From Cellvibrionaceae bacterium (GTDB taxonomy: Bacteria > Pseudomonadota > Gammaproteobacteria > Pseudomonadales > Cellvibrionaceae), in contig JAOXRV010000110.1 in assembly GCA_025800435.1 (NCBI GenBank), positions 1-29,329 on the forward strand: a stretch of 29,329 nt of DNA, written 5' to 3'. The notes under the pieces are model-generated. The model was not told where the DNA came from. It was given only the letters and a program-made list of their open reading frames with translations, and did not search any database. The translations under genes were made by a program, and so were the position numbers. Positions 1 to 6,224 of the stretch are shown here, in pieces. Position 1 is the first letter of the stretch. Each line of letters opens with the position of its first letter.

Positions 1-599
1 AGTAAACCAAACGCAAATAGATCGCTGGGTGGGCCCACCGCCTCACCTTTAATTTGCTCGGGCGACATGGCGTTAAAGCTGCCGCTGACCTCGTCCTCAC
101 CGCTCAAACTTAACTCATCGGCCTGCTCTTCCAAGGCCACACCAAAATCGGTTAGCTTAAGTTGGCCGCGCTCGCTGATTAATACATTGTCGAGTTTTAG
201 ATCCCGGTGCACCACACCCTTGGCATGGGCGGCGGCCAGGGCCTCGGCAATCTGCACCAGTATTTGAAGCTGCTGCTGGCGCGAGCACTGTTGCTCGCGC
301 AGATACTGACGCAGATTGCGACCCTGTACCAACTCCATCACCAGGGCTTTTTCCGGTCCGTCGATAAACTCATACACCTGCACAATATTGGGGTGATTGA
401 TTTGTGCCAGCAGCCGCGCCTCGCGCTGTAGACGCTCGGTGGTGCGCTCATCGGCCAGTTCACTGTGCAAACATTTTACTGCGACACGGCGCTGCAAGCG
501 CTTGTCTTCGCCCAGGTAGACCACGCCCATTCCACCGCGCCCCAGCACTTGTAACAGCTGGTAATGGGCGATTTGACGAGGTAGGGCGACAGTTACCAT
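1..599 (-). CDS. Hanks-type serine/threonine protein kinase, N-terminal part only (cut by window edge)
   Basis: About 199 codons are visible from an ATG at 599; the rest lies left of the window. The reading frame shows an ordered eukaryotic-like kinase fold: glycine loop GRGGMGVVYLG (residues 20-30), VAVK with the ATP-anchoring Lys42, helix-C Glu60 in QREARLL, catalytic loop HRDLKLDN (131-138), DFG (151-153) and the MSPEQ segment (about 178-182). All catalytic residues expected in this part are present, so it should be an active cytoplasmic kinase domain. C-terminal sensor or membrane segments cannot be judged. It starts 8 nt after the stop of the FHA gene, and an AGG that overlaps that stop could serve as ribosome site. 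The two genes are probably co-transcribed, and the FHA protein is a natural candidate substrate or reader of this kinase (inference). Confidence 0.93.
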   Translation of the reverse strand, partial: MVTVALPRQIAHYQLLQVLGRGGMGVVYLGEDKRLQRRVAVKCLHSELADERTTERLQREARLLAQINHPNIVQVYEFIDGPEKALVMELVQGRNLRQYLREQQCSRQQQLQILVQIAEALAAAHAKGVVHRDLKLDNVLISERGQLKLTDFGVALEEQADELSLSGEDEVSGSFNAMSPEQIKGEAVGPPSDLFAFGL

Positions 600-607
600 G
601 GACTGAC

Positions 608-1561
608 CTAATCGGCACTCATGCTGTGGGTAATGGCATCGCCACGCTGCACTTGAAACTGCTGGCCGCCAAAGCGCAAGAGGCCGCGGCGGCGCTCAAT
701 TAATTGGTCGGCACCAATCAATGAGGGCAGGCTATCGCTGAGCTGCTTGCGGGCTCGAAATATTTGGATATTGATATGGGAATCTTCCACCCCCAGGTCT
801 TTGCTTAACTGCGAGGTTTCAACCCAGCCCTGGTCCGCCTCTGCCAAGCCGGCAGCTGCATCTTCGGCCCGGCACCTGGCCAGGTGCAGCAGCATATAGT
901 GGTGGATACGCTCACCCAGATTGACGGTCTCGCTGCCGCGGCGCAATGTTAACTGGGAGTGCTCTTCATCCAGGCTGGTGCTAAAACAAAATTGATAATC
1001 TGCGAACAGCGGTGGCGTCAGGTTAACCTGCTCAGTGGCCGCGTAGCTGCCCACTAAAAACAATCGCCATATCGACTCGCCACAGCTAAAGCTATCGCCG
1101 TGGCCGATACTGCAGCACTCGCCGCTGGCAATTTCATCCAGATACCACAGACCGTCTTCTACCCGGTAGTAAAATGCCTGCTCAGGCTGTTCTTCATTGG
1201 GGAAAAAGTGAAAGCGCCCAAGCGACTTGCTGGCACCGCTGCGGGTGTCGATCAGCATATCTTGGGGCGGCGCGATATCGGCCACCACCCAGGGCGTTTG
1301 CCGGGGCGAGCCGAAGCTGATCAATTGACCGGCACTGATGGAATAGGGCTGATTTGGCTCAAGCTTAGCGCCATCGAGCCAGGTGCCATTGCGGCTCAAG
1401 TCGCGCAGCATCCAGGCATCACCATTCCACTCAATTACCGCGTGAATACGCGAGACCGAGCCCAGCTCAAGCTTGCTGTCGACTTGGTCTTGGCGACCAA
1501 AAGTGTGGTGGGCCCGCAAGGGGTGTAGGCTGCCACTGCCCGTATCACGCATCTGCGCCAT
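608..1561 (-). CDS. FHA domain protein with C-terminal winged-helix-like domain
   Basis: The protein has 317 residues. The N-terminal ~85 residues form a forkhead-associated domain, which binds phosphothreonine peptides: FGRQ near residue 22, VSRIHAVIEW, then DLSRNGTWLDG. A middle region of about 130 residues has no clear family. The C-terminal ~100 residues (SQLSKDLGVEDSHINIQIFRARKQL, then ERRRGLLRFG) resemble the winged-helix segment found in many bacterial FHA proteins and in transcriptional activators of the OmpR/SARP type. No signal peptide or membrane segment is visible, so it is probably cytoplasmic. A GGAG lies 9 nt upstream of the ATG. It is the first gene of a probable two-gene unit with the downstream kinase. 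A phospho-responsive DNA-binding regulator is an attractive reading, but DNA binding is inferred only from the helix pattern. Confidence 0.85.
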   Translation of the reverse strand: MAQMRDTGSGSLHPLRAHHTFGRQDQVDSKLELGSVSRIHAVIEWNGDAWMLRDLSRNGTWLDGAKLEPNQPYSISAGQLISFGSPRQTPWVVADIAPPQDMLIDTRSGASKSLGRFHFFPNEEQPEQAFYYRVEDGLWYLDEIASGECCSIGHGDSFSCGESIWRLFLVGSYAATEQVNLTPPLFADYQFCFSTSLDEEHSQLTLRRGSETVNLGERIHHYMLLHLARCRAEDAAAGLAEADQGWVETSQLSKDLGVEDSHINIQIFRARKQLSDSLPSLIGADQLIERRRGLLRFGGQQFQVQRGDAITHSMSAD

Positions 1562-1604
1562 GCACTCAACTCCAAATCCTAACCCGTGCGTAGGGCCAAG
1601 GTTT

Positions 1605-1663
1605 TATTACACCATAAACCGCCTACCAGTGTAATAGAGAAAATGTCTAAGGTGTCCTATAGT
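1605..1663 (+). promoter_or_regulatory. Candidate activator-dependent promoter of the GGA-rich RNA
   Basis: TATTACAC (1605-1612) and GTGTAATA (1629-1636) form a perfect 8-bp inverted repeat with a 16-nt spacer. It is followed by a -10-like TATAGT at 1658-1663. The hexamer at -35 distance (TAGAGA) is poor, which fits a promoter needing an activator. RsmY/RsmZ/CsrB genes are normally switched on by the response regulator GacA/UvrY through a palindrome upstream. This palindrome does not match the published TGTAAG/CTTACA half-sites exactly, so the regulator is open. Confidence 0.35.
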
Positions 1664-1860
1664 TACGGCTCACGTTAAACACAATCGCGTTTGACACAAG
1701 GATGCGACCTCTCGCCTGGATGCGAACAAGCTGTGTAAAAGCCCCAAGGACGAAAGCACACTACGGAAGCCCGTGCATTGCTCGGCAGGCAAACTTAGCT
1801 TTTACCAGCGCGTATTAGCTTAGCGTGATGTAGTTTTCGGCCACACGGAGGCGACACTAT

Positions 1861-1904
1861 CACAAGGATAGTGACGAAAACGCACAAGGATAGTGACGAA
1901 AACA
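1861..1904 (+). repeat. Two tandem 22-bp repeats carrying AAGGATAG
   Basis: The units at 1861-1882 and 1883-1904 are identical except for the last base, and a degenerate third start (CACAGGGAAG) follows at 1905. Each carries one GGA motif in the context CACAAGGATAG. Duplication of a CsrA-binding unit is the simplest explanation for the repeat inside the putative small RNA. Confidence 0.85.
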
Positions 1905-1953
1905 CACAGGGAAGAGAATCTAGGCTGTTCGTTGAATATAGCCAAATCGACCG

Positions 1954-1982
1954 AAGGGGAGCTGTTGCTCCCCTTTGTTTTT
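1954..1982 (+). terminator. Strong intrinsic terminator on the plus strand
   Basis: A perfect 9-bp stem AAGGGGAGC / GCTCCCCTT with a TGTT loop is followed by TGTTTTT. The T tract lies on the plus strand, so it terminates rightward transcription. It therefore does not serve the minus-strand symporter ending at 1997, and it is the main evidence for a plus-strand transcript in 1670-1982. Confidence 0.85.
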
Positions 1983-1996
1983 ACCAGTACGCGCCG

Positions 1997-3253
1997 TTAC
2001 TGGTCGAGCATCGGCTTAACCGGTGCATCGAAGGTGTTTTTGTCCAGTGCACCCTCGCTCTTGGCCACTACCGCCGTCACCATCGAGTCACCGGTTACAT
2101 TGACCACGGTGCGAGTCATATCCAGTAAACGATCAACTCCGATTATTAATGCAATGCCCTCAACCGGCAAGCCGGCCTGCTCCAATACCAAAGCCAGGGT
2201 AATCAAACCCACCCCAGGTACCCCAGCGGTGCCGATTGAAGCCATGGTCGCGGTTAAAATGACCATAAGATAACCGCTAAAGCCAATATCAATATTATAA
2301 GCCTGGGCGATAAACGCAGTGGCCACCCCCTGCATAATGGCGGTGCCATCCATATTGATGGTGGCCCCCAGAGGCACGGTAAACGAGGCAATGCGGTTGT
2401 CTACCCCCAGGCGCTCTTCGGCAGTACGCAAGGTCACCGGGATAGAGGCGTTGGAGGAGGAGGTGGAAAAAGCGAACATCATCAGCGGCCGCAATTTAGA
2501 CAAAAAGATCAGCGGGTGCAGCCCACCGAGGCTGCGCAGCAGCATCGGGTAAACCACCAGGCCATGAAAAATCAGCACCCCAAATACGGTAAAGAAATAG
2601 GCCGCCAGATCCATAATGGCGCTAATACCCAGGCCCGCAAACAGCTTGGCCAACAGGCAGAAAACTCCATAGGGGGCGATATTCATCAGCATCATCACCA
2701 GCTTCATGATGACTTCGTTGATATCTTCAAACCAGGCCAGGGTACGCTTACCCGAGTCGCCAGCGTGGGAAACCGCCACCCCAAACAGCAGCGCAAACAC
2801 AATAATTTGCAACATACTGCCCTCGGCCATAGAGGCCACCGGGTTGCTGGGGAAGATATCGATAAACACATTCTTAAACGGCGGCGGCTCTTTGGCCACA
2901 AACTCTGAACTGCCGACCGCCAGGTTCATGCCATCGCCGGGGCTGATCAAATTACCGGCAAACAGGGCCAGGGTAATAGCGATAGCGGTGGTGATTAAAT
3001 ACAGGCCAACGGTTTTACCAGCCATGGGGCCAACTCGCCCCTGCTCACCGAGGGCACCGGCGCCGCACACCAGCGATACAAACACCAGCGGCACCACCAG
3101 CAACTTGAGCGACTTAACAAAGATCTGGCCGATCGTATCGAACACCCCATCGACCAAATTGGCTTGTAACCAGGCATTGCCCAACCAATTGAGCAAGGCG
3201 CCGACCAGCAGGCCAAGTACCATGGCCAGAATAATTCGTTTTGTTAAGCTCAT
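1997..3253 (-). CDS. Dicarboxylate/amino acid:cation symporter (DAACS/SDF family)
   Basis: An inner-membrane carrier of 418 residues, typical length for the GltP/DctA/GltPh family that imports glutamate, aspartate, serine or C4-dicarboxylates with Na+ or H+. Family signatures are present: the serine-rich hairpin loop FSTSSSNAS (262-270), NMDGT (300-304) in the TM7 cation site, the TAGVPG hairpin (about 342-347), and GVDRLLDMTRTVVNVTGD (372-389), which holds the substrate-binding Asp, Arg and Asn residues. The first residues MSLTKRIILAMVLGLLVGALL begin TM1. The substrate cannot be fixed from sequence alone. It appears to be monocistronic, between the putative small RNA and hupB. No obvious intrinsic terminator on its own strand was found after the stop. 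Confidence 0.93.
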   Translation of the reverse strand: MSLTKRIILAMVLGLLVGALLNWLGNAWLQANLVDGVFDTIGQIFVKSLKLLVVPLVFVSLVCGAGALGEQGRVGPMAGKTVGLYLITTAIAITLALFAGNLISPGDGMNLAVGSSEFVAKEPPPFKNVFIDIFPSNPVASMAEGSMLQIIVFALLFGVAVSHAGDSGKRTLAWFEDINEVIMKLVMMLMNIAPYGVFCLLAKLFAGLGISAIMDLAAYFFTVFGVLIFHGLVVYPMLLRSLGGLHPLIFLSKLRPLMMFAFSTSSSNASIPVTLRTAEERLGVDNRIASFTVPLGATINMDGTAIMQGVATAFIAQAYNIDIGFSGYLMVILTATMASIGTAGVPGVGLITLALVLEQAGLPVEGIALIIGVDRLLDMTRTVVNVTGDSMVTAVVAKSEGALDKNTFDAPVKPMLDQ

Positions 3254-3289
3254 AATTACCTATCTATCTAAAAAATCCTTAGCTGGTGT

Positions 3290-3307
3290 TCCCCGCGAAA
3301 GCGGGGA
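3290..3307. repeat. REP-like GC-rich hairpin
   Basis: TCCCCGC-GAAA-GCGGGGA is a perfect 7-bp stem with a GAAA tetraloop, the kind of short extragenic palindrome common in gammaproteobacteria. It lies between the symporter and hupB. A degenerate relative (TCCCCGC AACC GCGGGA) lies at 11294-11310, upstream of the DUF938 gene. A role as partial terminator for hupB is possible, but no T tract follows on the minus strand. Confidence 0.55.
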
Positions 3308-3325
3308 CAACGCCAATTCGCTTAA

Positions 3326-3380
3326 GGTAGCCCTGAATAACTCGGCCCCGCTGAGCATCGCCGAGTTATTTAGAGGTACC
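3326..3380. repeat. Inverted 20-bp repeats at the hupB 3' end (possible tiny mobile-element remnant)
   Basis: The left arm GGTAGCCCTGAATAACTCGG (3326-3345) and the reverse complement of the right arm, GGTACCTCTAAATAACTCGG (3361-3380), differ at only a few positions and flank 15 nt. A third copy, GGTATCTCTGAATAACTCGG, stands alone at 21413-21432. The inner 10 bp form a perfect stem. The right arm encodes the last four HU residues and the stop codon. The repeat may act as the hupB terminator hairpin, but its recurrence elsewhere argues for ends of a small insertion element. Confidence 0.7.
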
Positions 3381-3653
3381 TTTATTAACTGCATCTTTTA
3401 ACGCTTTACCCGCTTTAAAACCGACGCTGTTGCTGGCGGCAATCTCAATGCTGGCACCGGTCTTGGGGCTGCGGCCGGTGCGGGCGGCGCGATGGCGCTG
3501 GCTAAAGGAGCCAAAGCCAATTAAATTGACTGCCTCGCCGCGAGCCAGGGCATTGGTCACCTGATCGAGAATGGCGTTGACCACATCGCCGGCTTTTTCT
3601 TTGGACAGATCGGCCTGATCGGCCACCGCTGCGACTATATCGGTTTTGTGCAT
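3366..3653 (-). CDS. hupB: DNA-binding protein HU (HU-beta type)
   Basis: A 95-residue nucleoid protein that bends and compacts DNA as a dimer. The whole HU fold is visible: N-terminal helices (MHKTDIVAAVADQADLSKEKAGDVVNAILDQV), the conserved GFGSF turn, the beta-arm with RAARTGRSPKTG, and the C-terminal GFKAGKALKDAV. The protein continues with NKGTSK. E. coli HU-beta ends at the equivalent of DAVN, and the extra KGTSK plus stop codon come largely from the inverted repeat at 3361-3380. An AGGAA ribosome site precedes the ATG at 3653, and a good sigma-70 promoter lies upstream (3703-3731). It is divergent from ubiC. Confidence 0.95.
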   Translation of the reverse strand: MHKTDIVAAVADQADLSKEKAGDVVNAILDQVTNALARGEAVNLIGFGSFSQRHRAARTGRSPKTGASIEIAASNSVGFKAGKALKDAVNKGTSK

Positions 3654-3702
3654 AGTGAGTTCCTATTTTTATTTTCACATATTTTGTTTTCACAAGCGCA
3701 CC

Positions 3703-3731
3703 ATTAAACCAAGGCACTGGCCCGGTCACAA
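3703..3731 (-). promoter_or_regulatory. Sigma-70-like promoter of hupB
   Basis: On the minus strand TTGTGA (3731-3726) is separated by exactly 17 bp from TTTAAT (3708-3703), about 50 bp upstream of the hupB ATG. Position, spacing and hexamers agree with a constitutive promoter. Confidence 0.6.
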
Positions 3732-3816
3732 GGATTAGTTGAGCTAGAGCCTATAGGGGCCTAAAATAGCCGCTTGTTTTCGCCGGCAAACTGGCACCAG
3801 CACTGGAAACCTTTCT

Positions 3817-4350
3817 TTGAGCAAGTCCCCAAGCCACTGGCAGCAACACCACCTTGGCCGCTTGAGCCCCTGCCAATGCCAATGGTTACTGGCCGAGGGC
3901 TCCCTTACCCGCAAACTCGTGGCGGCCAGTGGGGGCCAGTTTGAGCTAAAAATTTTGTCCCAGGGCCTGGCCCGAGTAAGGCCGGACGAGGCCAAGGCCC
4001 TTAAGCTTGGCCAGCGTCAGCTGGCTCTGGTGCGCGAAATTGTAATGTCCGGCGGCGCTCAGCCCTGGGTATTTGCCCGCAGCGTGGTGCCCCTGAGCAG
4101 CTTGAGCGGCCGCCTGCGGCAGCTGAAAAACCTGGATAACCGCCCCCTGGGGGCGATGCTATTTAAAGACCCGAGCATGCAGCGCAGCCCCATTGAAATT
4201 CAGCGCCTGGCACCGGCGCATATTAACTACCCGCTGGATAAGCCCTGCTGGGCGCGCCGCTCAATCTTTCGTTTGGCGCAAAAGCCGCTGCTGGTTTGCG
4301 AGGTTTTTCTGCCCACATTTGCCCCCTTTCACAGCGGCCGCTACTCTTAG
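3817..4350 (+). CDS. ubiC: Chorismate pyruvate-lyase UbiC
   Basis: Splits chorismate into 4-hydroxybenzoate and pyruvate, the first committed step of ubiquinone synthesis, in the cytoplasm. It has 177 residues against 165 in E. coli. Recognisable segments are WLLAEGSLTRKL, LVREIVMSGGAQPWVFARSVVP, the LSG loop, LGAMLFKDPSMQRSPIEI and the C-terminal WARRSIFRLAQKPLLVCEVFLP with the conserved active-site Arg and Glu. An in-frame stop at 3754 limits the 5' extension, and the only start codon ahead of the conserved region is the TTG at 3817, so a weak TTG start is proposed. ubiA follows after 27 nt, giving the usual ubiC-ubiA order. Confidence 0.92.
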   Translation: MSKSPSHWQQHHLGRLSPCQCQWLLAEGSLTRKLVAASGGQFELKILSQGLARVRPDEAKALKLGQRQLALVREIVMSGGAQPWVFARSVVPLSSLSGRLRQLKNLDNRPLGAMLFKDPSMQRSPIEIQRLAPAHINYPLDKPCWARRSIFRLAQKPLLVCEVFLPTFAPFHSGRYS

Positions 4351-4377
4351 CCCTATGCCCACAGTCGGAATCATCAC

Positions 4378-5262
4378 ATGAGCGCAACCTTCGCCAGCTG
4401 GCGCCAACGCTTGTTACCCTATGCCCAACTGATGCGGATCGATCGTCCCATCGGCACCTTGCTATTGCTGTGGCCCACCCTCTGGGCCCTGTGGCTGGCC
4501 AATGAAGGCATGCCGCCGCCGAGCTTATTGCTTATCTTTGTGTTGGGCGTGTTTGTGATGCGCGCCGCCGGCTGTGTCATTAACGATTACGCCGATCGCA
4601 ATTTTGACGGCTTTGTAAAGCGCACCGAGGGCCGTCCCCTGGCCAGCGGCCAGCTGCCGCCACGGCACGCCCTCTATCTGTTTGCCGGGCTCGGCCTGCT
4701 GGCCTTTGTATTGGTGTTGCTGACCAATAGCTTTACCGTTTACCTGTCGCTGGGGGGCCTGGCCCTGGCCGCCTGCTACCCGTTTATGAAGCGCCATACC
4801 CACCTGCCCCAATTGGTCTTGGGGGCGGCTTTCTCCTGGGGTATTCCGATGGCCTTTAGCGCCAGCCTAGGCAGCCTGCCAGCCACCGCTTGGCTAGTGT
4901 TTACCGCCAACCTGCTGTGGACAGTGGCCTACGATACCCAGTACGCAATGGTCGATAGAGACGACGATCTGCGCATTGGCATCAAGTCCACCGCGATCTT
5001 GTTCGGCGAGGCCGACAAGATGATTATCGGGTGTTTGCAAGCGCTTACTATTGTTTCGCTAATGATGATCGCTAACCGCTTTGAGCTGGGCTTCCCCTTC
5101 TATGTGAGCCTGGTGGTGGCCGCCGGGCTGTTTATCTACCAGCAGTGGCAAATTCGCGGGCGCGGGCGCGAACAGTGCTTTAAAGCCTTTCTCAACAACA
5201 ATTACGTGGGTGCGGCGGTGTTCGCCGGCATTGCCCTGAACTACTACATCCCCGCCAGTTAG
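4378..5262 (+). CDS. ubiA: 4-hydroxybenzoate polyprenyltransferase UbiA
   Basis: An integral membrane prenyltransferase that joins the polyprenyl tail to 4-hydroxybenzoate made by UbiC. Length (294 residues) and a mostly hydrophobic, multi-helix profile fit the family. Both Asp-rich Mg-diphosphate motifs are intact: NDYADRNFDG (69-78) and YDTQYAMVDRDDD (185-197). The RPLASGQLP segment after the first motif is also characteristic. The ATG at 4378 lies 27 nt after ubiC, so the two are very likely co-transcribed. phoB follows about 185 nt later behind its own Pho box. Confidence 0.96.
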   Translation: MSATFASWRQRLLPYAQLMRIDRPIGTLLLLWPTLWALWLANEGMPPPSLLLIFVLGVFVMRAAGCVINDYADRNFDGFVKRTEGRPLASGQLPPRHALYLFAGLGLLAFVLVLLTNSFTVYLSLGGLALAACYPFMKRHTHLPQLVLGAAFSWGIPMAFSASLGSLPATAWLVFTANLLWTVAYDTQYAMVDRDDDLRIGIKSTAILFGEADKMIIGCLQALTIVSLMMIANRFELGFPFYVSLVVAAGLFIYQQWQIRGRGREQCFKAFLNNNYVGAAVFAGIALNYYIPAS

Positions 5263-5318
5263 CAGGCCCGCAGCCCTGTCGCGTCTATCCTTGCAGATTG
5301 GCCGGTATTGCCTGGTTT

Positions 5319-5363
5319 TTGTCCCGGTAATGTCATAAATTTGCAACAAAACCTTTATTTAAT
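5319..5363 (+). promoter_or_regulatory. Pho box and -10 of the phoBR promoter
   Basis: Three half-sites lie in 11-bp phase: TTGTCCC (5319-5325), ATGTCAT (5330-5336) and TTGCAAC (5341-5347), with 4-nt spacers GGTA and AAAT. The last two resemble the PhoB consensus CTGTCAT-N4-CTGTCAC. A -10 box TTTAAT (5358-5363) begins exactly 10 nt after the last half-site, the normal geometry when PhoB replaces -35 recognition. This indicates autoregulation of phoBR. Confidence 0.75.
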
Positions 5364-5446
5364 AGAGCATTAACCGCCACCCCATGGAATCGCCCTCGGT
5401 GGCAGCGACCCTGTTATTTGCCCAAGCACTGGATAGAGAGGCACCC

Positions 5447-6151
5447 ATGCCTAATAAGACCATCCTTATCGTCGACGACGAAAAAGCCATTCGCGATATG
5501 TTGCGCATCGCCCTGGAGATGGCCGACTACCAGTGCTTAGAGGCCGCCGATGCGCAAGAGGCACACGGCCTGATCATCGACGAGAGGCCCGACCTGATTC
5601 TGCTGGATTGGATGATGCCCGGCACCAGCGGTATAGAGCTGGCGCGCCGCCTTAAGCGCGATGAAGTGACCTCTCGCATACCCATTATTATGCTGACCGC
5701 AAAGGGCGAAGAGGATAATAAGGTGCAGGGCCTGGAGATTGGTGCCGACGACTATATTACCAAGCCCTTTTCACCGCGGGAGCTGGTAGCGCGCCTGAAA
5801 GCGGTATTGCGCCGCACCGACAACCATGTAGATGCAGAGCCCATTTTGGTTGGCGCCCTGTGTTTAGACCCGGTCAGCCACCGGGTGACCATTGCCGATA
5901 CACCGGTGCAAATGGGCCCCACAGAGTACCGTCTATTAGAATTCTTCCTGACCCACCAAGAACGGGTTTACACGCGCAGCCAACTACTAGATCATGTCTG
6001 GGGTGGCAATGTTTACGTGGAAGAGCGCACCGTCGATGTGCATATCCGGCGCCTGCGCAAAGCGCTCACCTTAGAAGCCCACGACCGCTATATCCAGACC
6101 GTGCGCGGCACCGGTTATCGCTTCTCGACCAAGGTTTCTGCGGTTAACTAA
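5447..6151 (+). CDS. phoB: Phosphate regulon response regulator PhoB
   Basis: A 234-residue OmpR-family regulator (E. coli PhoB has 229). The receiver domain has the acidic pocket Asp10-Asp11, phosphoacceptor Asp54 in LILLDWMMPG, Thr84 in IMLTA and Lys106 in DDYITKPF. The C-terminal winged helix (about 130-230) contains MGPTEYRLLEFFLTHQERVYTRSQLLDHVWG and ERTVDVHIRRLRKAL, the standard PhoB recognition region, ending in VRGTGYRFS. When phosphorylated by PhoR it activates Pho-box promoters. The ATG at 5447 follows AGAGAGG. A longer in-frame ATG at 5384 exists but would add 21 non-conserved residues and lacks a good ribosome site. Pho half-sites lie upstream, and phoR follows. Confidence 0.96.
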   Translation: MPNKTILIVDDEKAIRDMLRIALEMADYQCLEAADAQEAHGLIIDERPDLILLDWMMPGTSGIELARRLKRDEVTSRIPIIMLTAKGEEDNKVQGLEIGADDYITKPFSPRELVARLKAVLRRTDNHVDAEPILVGALCLDPVSHRVTIADTPVQMGPTEYRLLEFFLTHQERVYTRSQLLDHVWGGNVYVEERTVDVHIRRLRKALTLEAHDRYIQTVRGTGYRFSTKVSAVN

Positions 6152-6169
6152 ACACTGCTCATCCCACAA

Positions 6170-6207
6170 TTGAACGCCCGGCCTGTGCCGGGCACCTGCT
6201 GGTTCAA
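6170..6207. promoter_or_regulatory. Nested palindrome between phoB and phoR
   Basis: GCCCGGC-CTGT-GCCGGGC (6176-6193) is a perfect 7-bp stem, bracketed by TTGAAC at 6170 and GTTCAA near 6202, which extend the symmetry around a small bulge. No T tract follows. It may act as a processing site or partial attenuator that sets the phoR to phoB ratio, or protect the phoB mRNA 3' end. Confidence 0.5.
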
Positions 6208-6224
6208 CACGGGTAGATACTACA

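Larger units (their letters stand above)
1670..1982 (+). ncRNA. Putative CsrB/RsmZ-type small RNA (CsrA/RsmA-sequestering)
   Basis: This stretch of over 300 bases carries no credible protein gene but ends in a strong plus-strand intrinsic terminator, although both flanking genes are on the minus strand. Eight GGA motifs are seen at 1700, 1718, 1748, 1765, 1847, 1866, 1888 and 1910. Several sit in short hairpins: UCGC-CUGGAU-GCGA (1712-1725), GCC-ACACGGA-GGC (1840s) and CACTATC-ACAAG-GATAGTG (1855-1873). That arrangement is the hallmark of RNAs which titrate the translational regulator CsrA/RsmA. A 22-bp unit carrying AAGGATAG is duplicated in tandem. The 5' end at about 1670 is inferred from the TATAGT box. 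No primary-sequence homology to a named Rfam family is claimed; an RNA of another kind remains possible. Confidence 0.55.

Noticed and set aside
1861..1904. Start of a CRISPR array
   Set aside because: Two directly adjoining 22-bp units without spacers, and no cas gene in the window.
1670..1982. RNase P RNA, tmRNA or 6S RNA
   Set aside because: The conserved RNase P core, the tRNA-like end of tmRNA and the closed long-rod form of 6S were not seen; GGA hairpins fit a CsrB-like RNA better.
1871..2128. Small plus-strand frames starting in the tandem repeat (two overlapping frames to 2273)
   Set aside because: They cross the strong terminator at 1954-1982 and run antisense into the symporter; no ribosome site.
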